From positions 1 through 25,574 of the IMG/VR virus record IMGVR_UViG_3300020394_000307: a DNA stretch of 25,574 nt; one strand, given 5' to 3'. The DNA comes from a virus. The position numbers and the translations under genes are program-made. Each line of letters begins with the position of its first letter. The stretch's first letter is position 1. Shown piece by piece: positions 7,455-14,863 of the stretch. Below the pieces are notes generated by a model. That model searched no databases and was not told the DNA's origin. It was given only the letters and a program-made list of their open reading frames with translations.

Positions 7455-8130
7455 TGTCCGTCAATACTTCATCGATGAGTTAGCTGCTAAGCGTTTTGTA
7501 ACCGATAAGACCGGCGTCAAAACTATCGAGATGGTTGCTGCTCAGTTTGTAGTCGATGAACCTTCCATCTTCGGTAAGGTCAACAAGGATTATGTCCGTC
7601 GTGAAATGGATTGGTACAAGAGCATGTCTCGTAATGTATACGACATTGAACCTCCTGTGCCTGAGATCTGGAAATCAGTAGCTGACAAGGATGGCAACAT
7701 CAATTCAAACTACGGTTGGTGTGTATACTCCGAAGAAAACTATAACCAATACGAGCGCTTGATCGACGAGCTCAAGAAGAACCCTGACTCTCGTAGAGCA
7801 ATCCTGATCTATACTCGTCCTTCCATCTGGGTTGACTTCGATGAAGGTGGTCGATCCGACTTTATCTGTACTAATGCTTGTCAGTATCTTATTCGAGACG
7901 GTAAGTTGGTTTCTATCGTCAGTATGCGAAGTAACGATGCCATCTACGGTTTCAAGAATGATGCAGCATGGCAGATGTATATTCACCAACTGATTGCTGA
8001 TGAACTCCTTGTCGAGAAAGGTGATCTGATTTGGAATGCAGGTTCTTTACATGTATATGAACGACACTTCGATCTTGTACGAAACGAACCACATCATTGG
8101 AATCGTAAAGCAACGGTAAATTTAAAATGA
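7438..8130 (+). CDS. 42: dCMP hydroxymethylase (T4 gp42 type)
   Basis: Thymidylate-synthase-fold enzyme that makes 5-hydroxymethyl-dCMP from dCMP and methylene-tetrahydrofolate. It is 230 residues from the ATG at 7438 (T4 gp42: 246), and resemblance to T4 gp42 as I remember it runs end to end. Examples are VTDKTGVKTIEMVAAQFVVD, INSNYGW, NPDSRRAILIYTRPS, CTNACQYLIRD and MRSNDAIYGFKND. The nucleophile Cys144, Glu56 and Asp175 align, with a constant shift of four, to T4 Cys148, Glu60 and Asp179. Asp175 is decisive: thymidylate synthases have Asn here to bind dUMP, while hydroxymethylases have Asp to bind dCMP. The phage therefore probably carries hydroxymethylcytosine. Confidence 0.9.
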   Translation: MQNVNDVRQYFIDELAAKRFVTDKTGVKTIEMVAAQFVVDEPSIFGKVNKDYVRREMDWYKSMSRNVYDIEPPVPEIWKSVADKDGNINSNYGWCVYSEENYNQYERLIDELKKNPDSRRAILIYTRPSIWVDFDEGGRSDFICTNACQYLIRDGKLVSIVSMRSNDAIYGFKNDAAWQMYIHQLIADELLVEKGDLIWNAGSLHVYERHFDLVRNEPHHWNRKATVNLK

Positions 8131-8714
8131 TCATTGAGAACTATCAACTGAACGATAAGCAGATTGCATACAGCGATAAGATGGCTGCAGATCTATTCAG
8201 CAACGGAAGAACCAACTATAATAACGAAACACTTGAGCATAAAAAGAGACAGTGCTTAAAGGGAAATCTCATTGAGTTTGCGGTGATGCATCTGTTACCG
8301 AACTCAAGACATGCTGGTGATGAAGCACCGAACTATGAGTTTGATATCATTACGACTCATGCCGATGTACAAGAGGCATTTGGTTGGTCCTTGAAAAAAG
8401 AAGGTCGAGCGACGATTGAATGTAAGCATATGAGTCGTCAGGATTATAAACAAGAGCAGACGTTTATTACATTTGAGAAGGAACGTATCTTTCATGCACA
8501 AAGGCATATCGATGCGATAGATTACGTTCTTGTAGCAGAGACGCTTAATCGTAACGATAAAGTATATTCCGGTGATATTGAGATACTTGGAATCTTTGCA
8601 TCACACGTACTTTCTGATCGTCGATATATACAGAAGAGTAAATATAACGATAAGTATTTCTTAAAGAACTATCCCATTGAGGGACACAAAGTAGGTAAGT
8701 ACTTTTGGAAATGA
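8127..8714 (+). CDS. predicted PD-(D/E)XK nuclease
   Basis: A 195-residue protein coupled to gene 42 by ATGA. The nuclease core is visible as an early helix with Glu50 (KGNLIEFAVMHLL), then YEFD with Asp73, then TIECKH with Glu98 and Lys100. This is the acidic-x(n)-E-x-K arrangement of restriction-endonuclease-fold enzymes. A later strand (DYVLVAET) and a C-terminal aromatic patch fit the fold. The family member is not recognised. By context, it might degrade unmodified (cytosine) host DNA or resolve phage DNA. The nuclease call rests on motif spacing and is moderate; a nuclease-fold protein with another role is possible. Confidence 0.65.
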   Translation: MIIENYQLNDKQIAYSDKMAADLFSNGRTNYNNETLEHKKRQCLKGNLIEFAVMHLLPNSRHAGDEAPNYEFDIITTHADVQEAFGWSLKKEGRATIECKHMSRQDYKQEQTFITFEKERIFHAQRHIDAIDYVLVAETLNRNDKVYSGDIEILGIFASHVLSDRRYIQKSKYNDKYFLKNYPIEGHKVGKYFWK

Positions 8715-9199
8715 TATCGTATAGCTGGCATCAAAAGTATCTAGGACTTGCAAAACATGTTGCGTCCTGGAGTAAGGATCCGAGCAAACAGATCGGAGCT
8801 GTAGCTGTTGGTGATGTCGGCGAGATACTTGCTACTGGGTTCAACGGTTTACCTCGTGGCATAGAAGATACGGAATTTAGGTTGACAAACCGTGAAGAAA
8901 AGTATAAGTTAGTTGTACATGCAGAGATGAACTGTATATACAACGCAACACACAATGGTATCTCGTTGCGTGGAGCAACACTATATGTATGGGGTCTGCC
9001 CGTATGTAGCGAATGTGCAAAGGGTGTAATCCAAGTTGGTATCAAACACGTTGTGATGCCACACGAAGGAGATGTTGTACCACTCAAGTGGGCACAATCG
9101 TTTATGGCAACGGCAGACATGTTTGAAGAAGCCGGAGTGACTTATGAAAGAATCAGTCTTAGTGATGGGGATCAATCCATCGAGCCAAGCATGGCGTAA
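8711..9199 (+). CDS. cd: dCMP deaminase
   Basis: Zinc deaminase converting dCMP to dUMP for thymidylate synthesis. The zinc site is complete: H70-A-E72 (VVHAEMNCIYNA) and P-x-C99-x-x-C102 (GLPVCSECAKGV). The N-terminal WSKDPSKQIGAVAV and ATGFNGLPRGIEDT are typical of phage and bacterial dCMP deaminases. The ATG at 8711 overlaps the previous TGA; an in-frame TTG two codons earlier is less likely. At 162 residues it is slightly shorter than the T4 enzyme (193). It competes with gp42 for dCMP, and as the family is usually controlled by dCTP/dTTP, the pair sets the ratio of thymine to modified cytosine. The 3' end overlaps the next gene by 56 bases. Confidence 0.93.
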   Translation: MISYSWHQKYLGLAKHVASWSKDPSKQIGAVAVGDVGEILATGFNGLPRGIEDTEFRLTNREEKYKLVVHAEMNCIYNATHNGISLRGATLYVWGLPVCSECAKGVIQVGIKHVVMPHEGDVVPLKWAQSFMATADMFEEAGVTYERISLSDGDQSIEPSMA

Positions 9200-9503
9200 G
9201 AACTGCTCATTGGATCGACTACAGATTTGGATGACCAAGTTAGGTTATGAACACTACTGTTTTAGTAATGTCATACCGTATGAAGGCGAGTACAAACTAA
9301 AAGATGTTGATCTCGACTTCGTAAAAGAACAAACCATCGGCCATAGTAAAATTGTTGCACTAGGAGGATTCGTATCGACTGTCTTTCGTCGGTGTGGTAT
9401 AGAACATTTCAAGATGCCTCATCCATCGCCTCTGAACAGAAGGCTAAATAGTAAGGAGTATGAACTTGAAATGTTGGATGAGTGTAGGAGGTACTTATGC
9501 TAA
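9144..9503 (+). CDS. uracil-DNA glycosylase superfamily protein
   Basis: A 119-residue small protein with the two hallmark loops of the uracil/thymine-DNA glycosylase fold: GINPSS at about residues 9-14 (water-activating motif, closest to the MUG/TDG GINP form) and MPHPSPLNRR at about 92-101 (HPSP DNA-intercalation loop). In between, IVALGGFVS is the usual beta strand. It is about half the length of typical glycosylases (200 or more residues), so it is a minimal version whose activity is uncertain. GGAG about 6 bases before the ATG supports the start, even though this lies 56 bases inside the deaminase gene. Its placement next to dCMP deaminase suggests handling of uracil or modified bases. 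Confidence 0.72.
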   Translation: MKESVLVMGINPSSQAWRKNCSLDRLQIWMTKLGYEHYCFSNVIPYEGEYKLKDVDLDFVKEQTIGHSKIVALGGFVSTVFRRCGIEHFKMPHPSPLNRRLNSKEYELEMLDECRRYLC

Positions 9504-10999
9504 ACGTTGTCATTCCAGCTGCAGGTGAGGGTACAAGACTTCGCCCTTTGTCAACAAACGTCTCGAAGGCGATGGTTCCTGTCAATGGAAAACCAACGAT
9601 CGCTTATATCATTGAACAAGTAAGAAAGCTAGCTGATGTCAAAGAGATCGTAATCGTCGATGGTAAATTTACAGATATCCGTGAGTTCGTTGAGTTACGA
9701 TATGATGATGTAAGCTGTGTTAATCAAGGTTCTTTGGATGGACCAAGGGATGCAATCGCAAAAGGTGTTGCGGCACTAAAGGATCCAAACCTACCGTTGG
9801 TTGTATGGCTTGGAGATGCAATCATTCTTGATGATGATCTTCCACTCGGATCCGACTTTGTTCTTACGACAAAGGTCGATGATCATTCTGCTTGGTGTAT
9901 GTATGATGGCGATAAGTACTATAACAAACCAAAAGAAAACATTGATAATGCAGAAGCGCTTGTTGGATTATACTCATTCTCAAAAGGCTGGGATGCAAGA
10001 CACCACTTTATAAGAAACCAAGGATACGATATCAGTGAAGCCATCGATGCTTACTGTAAAGACTTTCAGTCCACGACTCCTCGTCGTATGAAATCAATCA
10101 ATACAGATCAGTGGTACGATATCGGTGAACTGCGTACATATTATAAAACTTCTGCTGAACTTCTGAACCGTAAGAGTCGAGCATTCAATGATTTCAGTTA
10201 TGACTCAATGCTTAACATTGTAACTAAGAAATCTTTTGAAAGACCACAAACGATTGCACAGGAAAAGAATTGGTATCAGTGCATCAACGAAGAACAGAAA
10301 CTCTTCACTCCTAAACTATATGATCGTGGTCCGTGGCTGAACCTATCATACGAGACTGGTACATTGGTATCAGATCTCTTTATGTTTGGCGATCTTACTG
10401 AAGGCACCACCAAATATATCATCGATAGAACATTGGATATTGTTGCTCGATACTTCCACCAAGAACCGTGTAAGATAGATGATATCATCGAGATAAATGA
10501 TAATGTTGAAAGCCTGTGGGTACATAAGAGTATCAGCCGACTTAAAGGCCACTTCGATGAAGAGTACGAAAAGCTATTGATAGATATGGCAAAGTCCGCT
10601 GCTGATAATACGATACCAGTCAAATGTATGCACGGTGATCTACACGGAGGTAACATTCTCTATAACAGCTCGAACGATCATATCACCTTTATAGATCCAA
10701 GAGGTGGCTTTGGAAATCTTCTTGGTTGTCATGGCGATGCTCTGTACGATCTTGCAAAACTTGCTCACGATTTCTATCATGGTTATGGAGAGATCGTAAA
10801 CGAAGGTCAGTATAACATATATGTAAGAGACTCTTTCGTTGCAGCGTTGGAAGAAAGAGATCTTCCTGTGGATTTTATTGTTGACCTTGGTGCATTACTT
10901 ATGGCTACATGTGTTGAGCTGCACAGCGATAAACCTGGCCATCAGTCCCTTATGATCGAAACAGTAAAGAGTTACATTGATGAAAAGCATAGTCATTGA
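9497..10999 (+). CDS. bifunctional sugar nucleotidyltransferase / APH-type kinase fusion
   Basis: A 500-residue, two-domain protein. The N-terminal domain (1-230) is a RmlA/MurU-type nucleotidyltransferase: PAAGEGTRLRPLS (7-19, nucleotide-binding G-x-G-T-R), SKAMVPVNGKP, and a VWLGDAI metal site near 108. The C-terminal domain (about 270-500) is an aminoglycoside-phosphotransferase/choline-kinase-fold kinase with catalytic MHGDLHGGNILYN and metal-binding FIDPRGGFG. A sugar kinase fused to a nucleotidyltransferase would convert a free sugar to sugar-1-phosphate and then NDP-sugar, as the separate AmgK and MurU enzymes do. Choline or another alcohol is an alternative substrate. AGGAGG 5-6 bases before the ATG is one of the strongest ribosome sites in the window. 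A HAD phosphatase and a glycosyltransferase follow directly. Confidence 0.85.
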   Translation: MLNVVIPAAGEGTRLRPLSTNVSKAMVPVNGKPTIAYIIEQVRKLADVKEIVIVDGKFTDIREFVELRYDDVSCVNQGSLDGPRDAIAKGVAALKDPNLPLVVWLGDAIILDDDLPLGSDFVLTTKVDDHSAWCMYDGDKYYNKPKENIDNAEALVGLYSFSKGWDARHHFIRNQGYDISEAIDAYCKDFQSTTPRRMKSINTDQWYDIGELRTYYKTSAELLNRKSRAFNDFSYDSMLNIVTKKSFERPQTIAQEKNWYQCINEEQKLFTPKLYDRGPWLNLSYETGTLVSDLFMFGDLTEGTTKYIIDRTLDIVARYFHQEPCKIDDIIEINDNVESLWVHKSISRLKGHFDEEYEKLLIDMAKSAADNTIPVKCMHGDLHGGNILYNSSNDHITFIDPRGGFGNLLGCHGDALYDLAKLAHDFYHGYGEIVNEGQYNIYVRDSFVAALEERDLPVDFIVDLGALLMATCVELHSDKPGHQSLMIETVKSYIDEKHSH

Positions 11000-11333
11000 T
11001 TTAGATCATACGATCTGTATTCCAAACTTGGATATGCCGGATACATATCATCGATATGCAAAGGCAAAACCTGTTACAGAAATTATTGACAAAATGAAAG
11101 ATCTAAAGTATAATGGATTTAAGATAGTCATAGCTACATCTCGTCGAATGGTAACTCATAGCGGTGATATAAATAAAATCATAGAGGACGTTGGTCAAGT
11201 TACAACTGATTGGTTAAAAGAACACGACGTTCCCTATGATGAGTTGATATGGGGCAAGCCATATTCATCGACCTACTATGTTGATGACAAGGCCATGACT
11301 CCATCTAGTTTTTTAGAATGGGATATAGAATGA
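10980..11333 (+). CDS. HAD-family phosphatase
   Basis: A 117-residue minimal HAD hydrolase. Catalytic motif I is VIDLDHTIC (Asp nucleophile and acid), motif II is IATSR, motif III Lys lies in WGKPYSS, and motif IV is YYVDDKA. There is hardly any cap domain, so it likely acts on a large or polymeric phosphate, or on a sugar phosphate in a complex. Similar small HAD proteins sit next to nucleotidyltransferases in surface-polysaccharide gene clusters. The ATG at 10980 overlaps the preceding gene by 20 bases; an in-frame TTG at 10977 is possible. A perfect consensus promoter lies inside the gene at 11086-11114. Confidence 0.85.
   Translation: MKSIVIDLDHTICIPNLDMPDTYHRYAKAKPVTEIIDKMKDLKYNGFKIVIATSRRMVTHSGDINKIIEDVGQVTTDWLKEHDVPYDELIWGKPYSSTYYVDDKAMTPSSFLEWDIE
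11086..11114 (+). promoter_or_regulatory. sigma70-type promoter inside the HAD gene
   Basis: Perfect TTGACA (11086-11091), 17-base spacer, perfect TATAAT (11109-11114), pointing to the glycosyltransferase and methyltransferase genes. Predicted start is about 11121. It would give these two clamp-tailed genes their own transcript. Confidence 0.6.
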
Positions 11334-12565
11334 AACGCATAGCTTTCGCTAAGGTTGGTAAATCTATCAAGTTTGCATCAGCTTTCTCTCCAATAGGTGG
11401 AGATAACGAAGCGCCTGCGATTTTAAGAGCTTTAGCAAACAATAATCCAAATATCACCTTTTATATTGTCGGTCGTTCCGATTTTCATAAGCTAGATGAA
11501 ATAAAAGTTCACGAATTATTTCCATATGGGAATGTAGTTGATGTCTGGGGTAAAACCCGGTTTCTAAGTGAAACTGATAAATTTAACCATATTATACAGC
11601 AACATAAGAAATATGACTTTGAATATGGTATTATGATGTTTGGTCAGGTTGGCACGGTAACAATCCCAGGAAGAATCCAACAAGTAAAGAATCGTGATCT
11701 GATTGCATCCGTTATTGATATGACAAAGAACTACACATCTCCCATTACAATGTGGATGAACGAATGTAAGGTTCCATATGTTGAGATCCAAAACGATCCA
11801 CGCTATCATTGCAATCAAGCAAGGGATATATTTCATCTTCCTGAGGTTACTTTAAGCCAGTATGATTACACTCTTCAAGCAAGTCATATGAAGAGCTATG
11901 ATGATCAAGACCGAATTACGACTGATGTAAAAGCTGTATATGCCGGTATGGAGATGGGGTTCTGTTACGATCGTTCGTATCCTACACTTACGGATTATAA
12001 GAAGAGCGTTCCCTTTACGGTTGTACTTAATGAAGGATCTCCGTCAAGATACAGCATGCTTAAGGAATGGGTTCTTGATTATAACAAAGACGTTGAGATC
12101 TATGGTAAGTGGGAACACGAAGACGCATTAAGCGATACACGGTTTAAAGGATCGCTAAAACTTGAGGATCTTCAGCCGCTTTTACACCGTACCAAATATA
12201 CACTGATTATTCCAATTGCTAAGGGATGGGTAACGTCTAAGTATATTGAGATGATACACAACGGAGTGATACCATTCTTTCATCCAACTTATGATGAACA
12301 GAAACACATCGAGGTAAATGACTTCCTACGACCTAAGTCACCGAAGGATCTGATGGATCGTATTAAGTTCCTTGAGGAGAATCCCAAACAGTACAATGTT
12401 CTCCTTGATAAAATGCAGAAGATGTTGAAACATAGCTACTATGACGGTACATATATGTCGCAGCAGATCCTAGGATCGTTCATAGATGATTATGAACTAC
12501 CTGATCTTTCAAAGTATAAGAAACAAGAATTAAAGACTAACAGTTTAGAGGATTTCTTTTCATGA
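11330..12565 (+). CDS. GT-B-like glycosyltransferase with clamp-binding-like C-terminus
   Basis: A 411-residue protein starting at the ATG that overlaps the HAD stop (ATGA). The C-terminal half has GT-B donor-domain character: VEIYGKWEHEDAL, then a strand-rich segment ending KYTLIIPIAKGWVTSKYIEMIHNGVIPFFHPTYDE. There the S/T-x-K-x-x-E-x-I-x-x-G-x-I-P-x-F pattern equals the region before nucleotide-sugar binding in GT-B enzymes; T4 alpha-glucosyltransferase has a comparable ELGACGTIPVFW. The N-terminal half is not assignable. The protein ends NSLEDFFS, almost the same as the DNA polymerase end TLEDFFG. A role glycosylating hydroxymethylcytosine at the replication fork is inferred from this and from the gp42 gene. 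The GT family call itself is moderate. Confidence 0.7.
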   Translation: MKRIAFAKVGKSIKFASAFSPIGGDNEAPAILRALANNNPNITFYIVGRSDFHKLDEIKVHELFPYGNVVDVWGKTRFLSETDKFNHIIQQHKKYDFEYGIMMFGQVGTVTIPGRIQQVKNRDLIASVIDMTKNYTSPITMWMNECKVPYVEIQNDPRYHCNQARDIFHLPEVTLSQYDYTLQASHMKSYDDQDRITTDVKAVYAGMEMGFCYDRSYPTLTDYKKSVPFTVVLNEGSPSRYSMLKEWVLDYNKDVEIYGKWEHEDALSDTRFKGSLKLEDLQPLLHRTKYTLIIPIAKGWVTSKYIEMIHNGVIPFFHPTYDEQKHIEVNDFLRPKSPKDLMDRIKFLEENPKQYNVLLDKMQKMLKHSYYDGTYMSQQILGSFIDDYELPDLSKYKKQELKTNSLEDFFS

Positions 12566-13752
12566 AATGGGCACCTGTAATACCGCTGATCGGTGGATTC
12601 CCTTTAGGAAGCTACTATGCAACTAAAGAGAAGCCGATGGCAATCTATTCATACTCCGCATTTGAAGCAAACGATAGTCATCTTACAAACTATTGGGATG
12701 ATGTACCATACCGTCGGTTCGATGTCGAAGGAGAAGTGGATACACTGTCAGAAGGGTTGGACTTCGTCGTTGCAACTCCGCCGTGTGCTGCTCTTTCGCA
12801 ACTGAACACAGGTAAGACAGAAGAAGCAAAAGGTGTATGCGCTGCAAGTACAGTATGGATGTATGAGTCGATACGAGATGCAGTAAAGTATTTGAGCCCA
12901 AAGGTTATCATGGGAGAGAATGCTCCTGCACTCTACACAAAGAAGGGATTGCCTGTAGCAGAACAGTTACAGGATCTTGCGACCGAGTTAGGTTACTCCT
13001 TTACTTTATACAAGACAAACACTCGTTTTCATGGTATACCACAGAGTCGGGAACGTACATTCTATATCTTATGGAAAACAGATACAGCTCCTGTGATGAA
13101 CTTCTACGAACGCAATCGTGATACATTCCAACAGTATCTTTCTGAACTTGCAGAGGATGCAATGCAGAATGATATCGTTATCAATAAAAAGTTAACTGAC
13201 GAACCGCAATGGAGATTCCTAAAAGCAAGGTATAAGACTGATGATCCTCGTCCTATCATTGCTCAGCGAGCAATCACAGCACATAACTATATTATGAAGT
13301 CTGATCTGTTACCTGAGTACATTGAGTGGATTACTGACAATGGTACAGAGAATGAGATTCGTTTAGCTCATCATATGAAAATGAAGTACGACAGTGGTCG
13401 CGGTATATGGGATTCATCAGTGCATGTCTTTAGCGATGTAATGAATGCAGTCATCGGTCGAAACTTAAATGATACGATTCATCCAAATAAAGATCGTTCA
13501 TTGACAATACGAGAAGCATTACATATGATGGGATTCCCCGAAGATTTTGAACTCGTTGGTGGTCGATCAAAGCTAAATCATATTGCGCAGAACGTACCTA
13601 CCTGCACGGCGCGTGATATGACATTTGAAGTTATGAAGTATCTTGACGATGATCTTGATGATAGTGGTCTTCCATTCATGCGTCAGAACAATGTAAAGAA
13701 GACTTATGATACACCATTTACAACTGGAGCAACCCTTGAAAGTTTCATATAA
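12562..13752 (+). CDS. C5-cytosine DNA methyltransferase homologue
   Basis: A 396-residue protein with ordered C5-methyltransferase motifs. Motif I is degenerate (LIGGFPLGSYYA, near residue 9). Motif IV is ATPPCAALSQ with catalytic Cys near 76, motif VI is GENAP near 116 (usual ENV), and motif VIII is GIPQSRERTFYI near 156. A target-recognition region of about 100 residues follows, then REALHMMGFP (motif IX) and IAQNVPTCTARD (motif X). The enzyme is thus probably folded and catalytic, with atypical motifs I and VI. It ends ATLESFI, again like the polymerase clamp peptide. The specificity and role in a phage that hydroxymethylates cytosine are unclear; see findings. ATGA overlap with the glycosyltransferase. 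Confidence 0.85.
   Translation: MKWAPVIPLIGGFPLGSYYATKEKPMAIYSYSAFEANDSHLTNYWDDVPYRRFDVEGEVDTLSEGLDFVVATPPCAALSQLNTGKTEEAKGVCAASTVWMYESIRDAVKYLSPKVIMGENAPALYTKKGLPVAEQLQDLATELGYSFTLYKTNTRFHGIPQSRERTFYILWKTDTAPVMNFYERNRDTFQQYLSELAEDAMQNDIVINKKLTDEPQWRFLKARYKTDDPRPIIAQRAITAHNYIMKSDLLPEYIEWITDNGTENEIRLAHHMKMKYDSGRGIWDSSVHVFSDVMNAVIGRNLNDTIHPNKDRSLTIREALHMMGFPEDFELVGGRSKLNHIAQNVPTCTARDMTFEVMKYLDDDLDDSGLPFMRQNNVKKTYDTPFTTGATLESFI
13501..13529 (+). promoter_or_regulatory. promoter-like sequence inside the methyltransferase gene
   Basis: TTGACA (13501-13506), 17-base spacer, TATGAT (13524-13529). It would feed the DUF3310 protein and GT-A glycosyltransferase genes. One mismatch from consensus. Confidence 0.4.
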
Positions 13753-14014
13753 ATATAATGAAGGAGCAATCCTTAAACAAGTGCAAGACTATATCGATGG
13801 TACCTATGATGAGCACTACTCCACAAATAATTATCAAGCGACTGAGTTCATCATCGATGGTGGCCATGGTGAAGGCTTCTGCATCGGCAACATAATGAAG
13901 TATGCTCAGCGGTATGGTAAAAAGAATGGCTACAACCGAAAAGATCTTATGAAGATTATTCATTATGCCGTAATTGCTATGCATAATCATGATCTATACA
14001 GTGAGGAGAAGTAA
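13736..14014 (+). CDS. DUF3310 family small protein
   Basis: A 92-residue protein with the DUF3310 pattern: EFIIDGGHGEGFCIGNIMKYAQRYGKKNGYNRKDLMKIIHYAVIA, i.e. a gly-rich turn followed by GNIxKYxxRxxxKNG and two helices. The family is widespread in phages; some members are called SaV-like or nucleotide-kinase-like, without good biochemical proof. I prefer the TTG start at 13736, with GGAG 6 bases upstream and a 17-base overlap with the methyltransferase. An ATG at 13706 gives 102 residues but a longer overlap and no ribosome site. The GAGGAG before the next ATG belongs to the glycosyltransferase gene. Confidence 0.78.
   Translation: MKVSYKYNEGAILKQVQDYIDGTYDEHYSTNNYQATEFIIDGGHGEGFCIGNIMKYAQRYGKKNGYNRKDLMKIIHYAVIAMHNHDLYSEEK
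13748..13755 (+). promoter_or_regulatory. possible late promoter TATAAATA
   Basis: The only exact match I found to the T4 late -10 element TATAAATA, spanning the methyltransferase stop codon. gp55 encoded at 1293-1844 would recognise such a site. The predicted start, about 13760, would serve the GT-A glycosyltransferase. Eight A/T bases in an AT-rich genome can occur by chance. Confidence 0.25.
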
Positions 14015-14863
14015 ATGCCAGAAATCTCTATTGATGTTAGCGAATTACGAAAAAGAAAGATCCTTGTAGCAACACCAATGTATGGTGGTATGTGCGGAGG
14101 ACAATACACAAAGTCGACGGCCGATCTTGCAAAGCTCGGTGCAGCATACGGAATGACTATCGACTTCTTTTATCTATTCAACGAATCTTTGATTACACGT
14201 GCAAGAAACTATTGTGCCGACGAGTTCTTACGGCATGAAGAGTATACACACCTTATGTTTATCGATTCAGATATTGGTTTTAATCCACAGGATGTTCTTT
14301 CTCTTGCTGCGATTGCTGATCCTGAAAGTGATAAGGATATCCTTTGCGGTCCTTATCCTAAGAAGACCATCTCCTGGGAAAAGATCAAGCTTGCAGTGGA
14401 TAAAGGTTTTGCTGATAACAATCCACAGGATCTTGCACGCTTTGTTGGCGATTATGTTTTTAATCCAGTGCAGGGTGCTACTGAAATCGCAATCGAAGAA
14501 CCAGTTGAAGTCATGGAAGGTGGAACCGGCTTTATGATGATTCAGCGTAAAACATTTGAGAAGTATGCAGAAGCATATCCTGAACTTATGTATCTGCCAG
14601 ATCACGTAAGATCTGAAAACTTCGATGGTACTCGAGAGATTATGTGTTTCTTTGATGCATTGATCGATCCTAAATCTAAACGGTACCTATCAGAAGACTA
14701 TATGTTCTGTCAGTGGGCAAGAGAGATAGGACTGAAAGTTTGGTTCTGTCCATGGATGCAACTTACACATATGGGTTCCTATACCTTTGGTGGATCCTTA
14801 GCTGATATCGCAGCAATAGGAGCTTCCGCAACAGCGGACCCTCATAATGAAAAACTTAAGTGA
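14015..14863 (+). CDS. GT-A (family 2-like) glycosyltransferase
   Basis: A 282-residue protein. N-terminal ILVATPMYGGMCGGQYTKS and SLITRARNYCADEFL, then HLMFIDSDIGF with the metal-binding D-x-D near residue 90, are typical of GT-A glycosyltransferases. A later GYxF/EGGTGFMMIQRKTFE and EDYMFCQWAREIGLKVWFCP give the acceptor-side acidic ED motif and an H (QLTHMGS) as in GT2 enzymes. The sugar and acceptor are unknown; DNA, capsid or a cell-surface glycan are all possible. Unlike the GT-B protein it lacks the clamp-like tail (ends NEKLK), so it may add a second sugar or act elsewhere. A GAGGAG site 6-7 bases before the ATG; it immediately follows the DUF3310 gene. Confidence 0.85.
   Translation: MPEISIDVSELRKRKILVATPMYGGMCGGQYTKSTADLAKLGAAYGMTIDFFYLFNESLITRARNYCADEFLRHEEYTHLMFIDSDIGFNPQDVLSLAAIADPESDKDILCGPYPKKTISWEKIKLAVDKGFADNNPQDLARFVGDYVFNPVQGATEIAIEEPVEVMEGGTGFMMIQRKTFEKYAEAYPELMYLPDHVRSENFDGTREIMCFFDALIDPKSKRYLSEDYMFCQWAREIGLKVWFCPWMQLTHMGSYTFGGSLADIAAIGASATADPHNEKLK

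Noticed and set aside
7438-8130. Thymidylate synthase
   Set aside because: The substrate-discriminating residue is Asp in RSND...FKND and the whole length matches gp42, so dCMP hydroxymethylase fits better.
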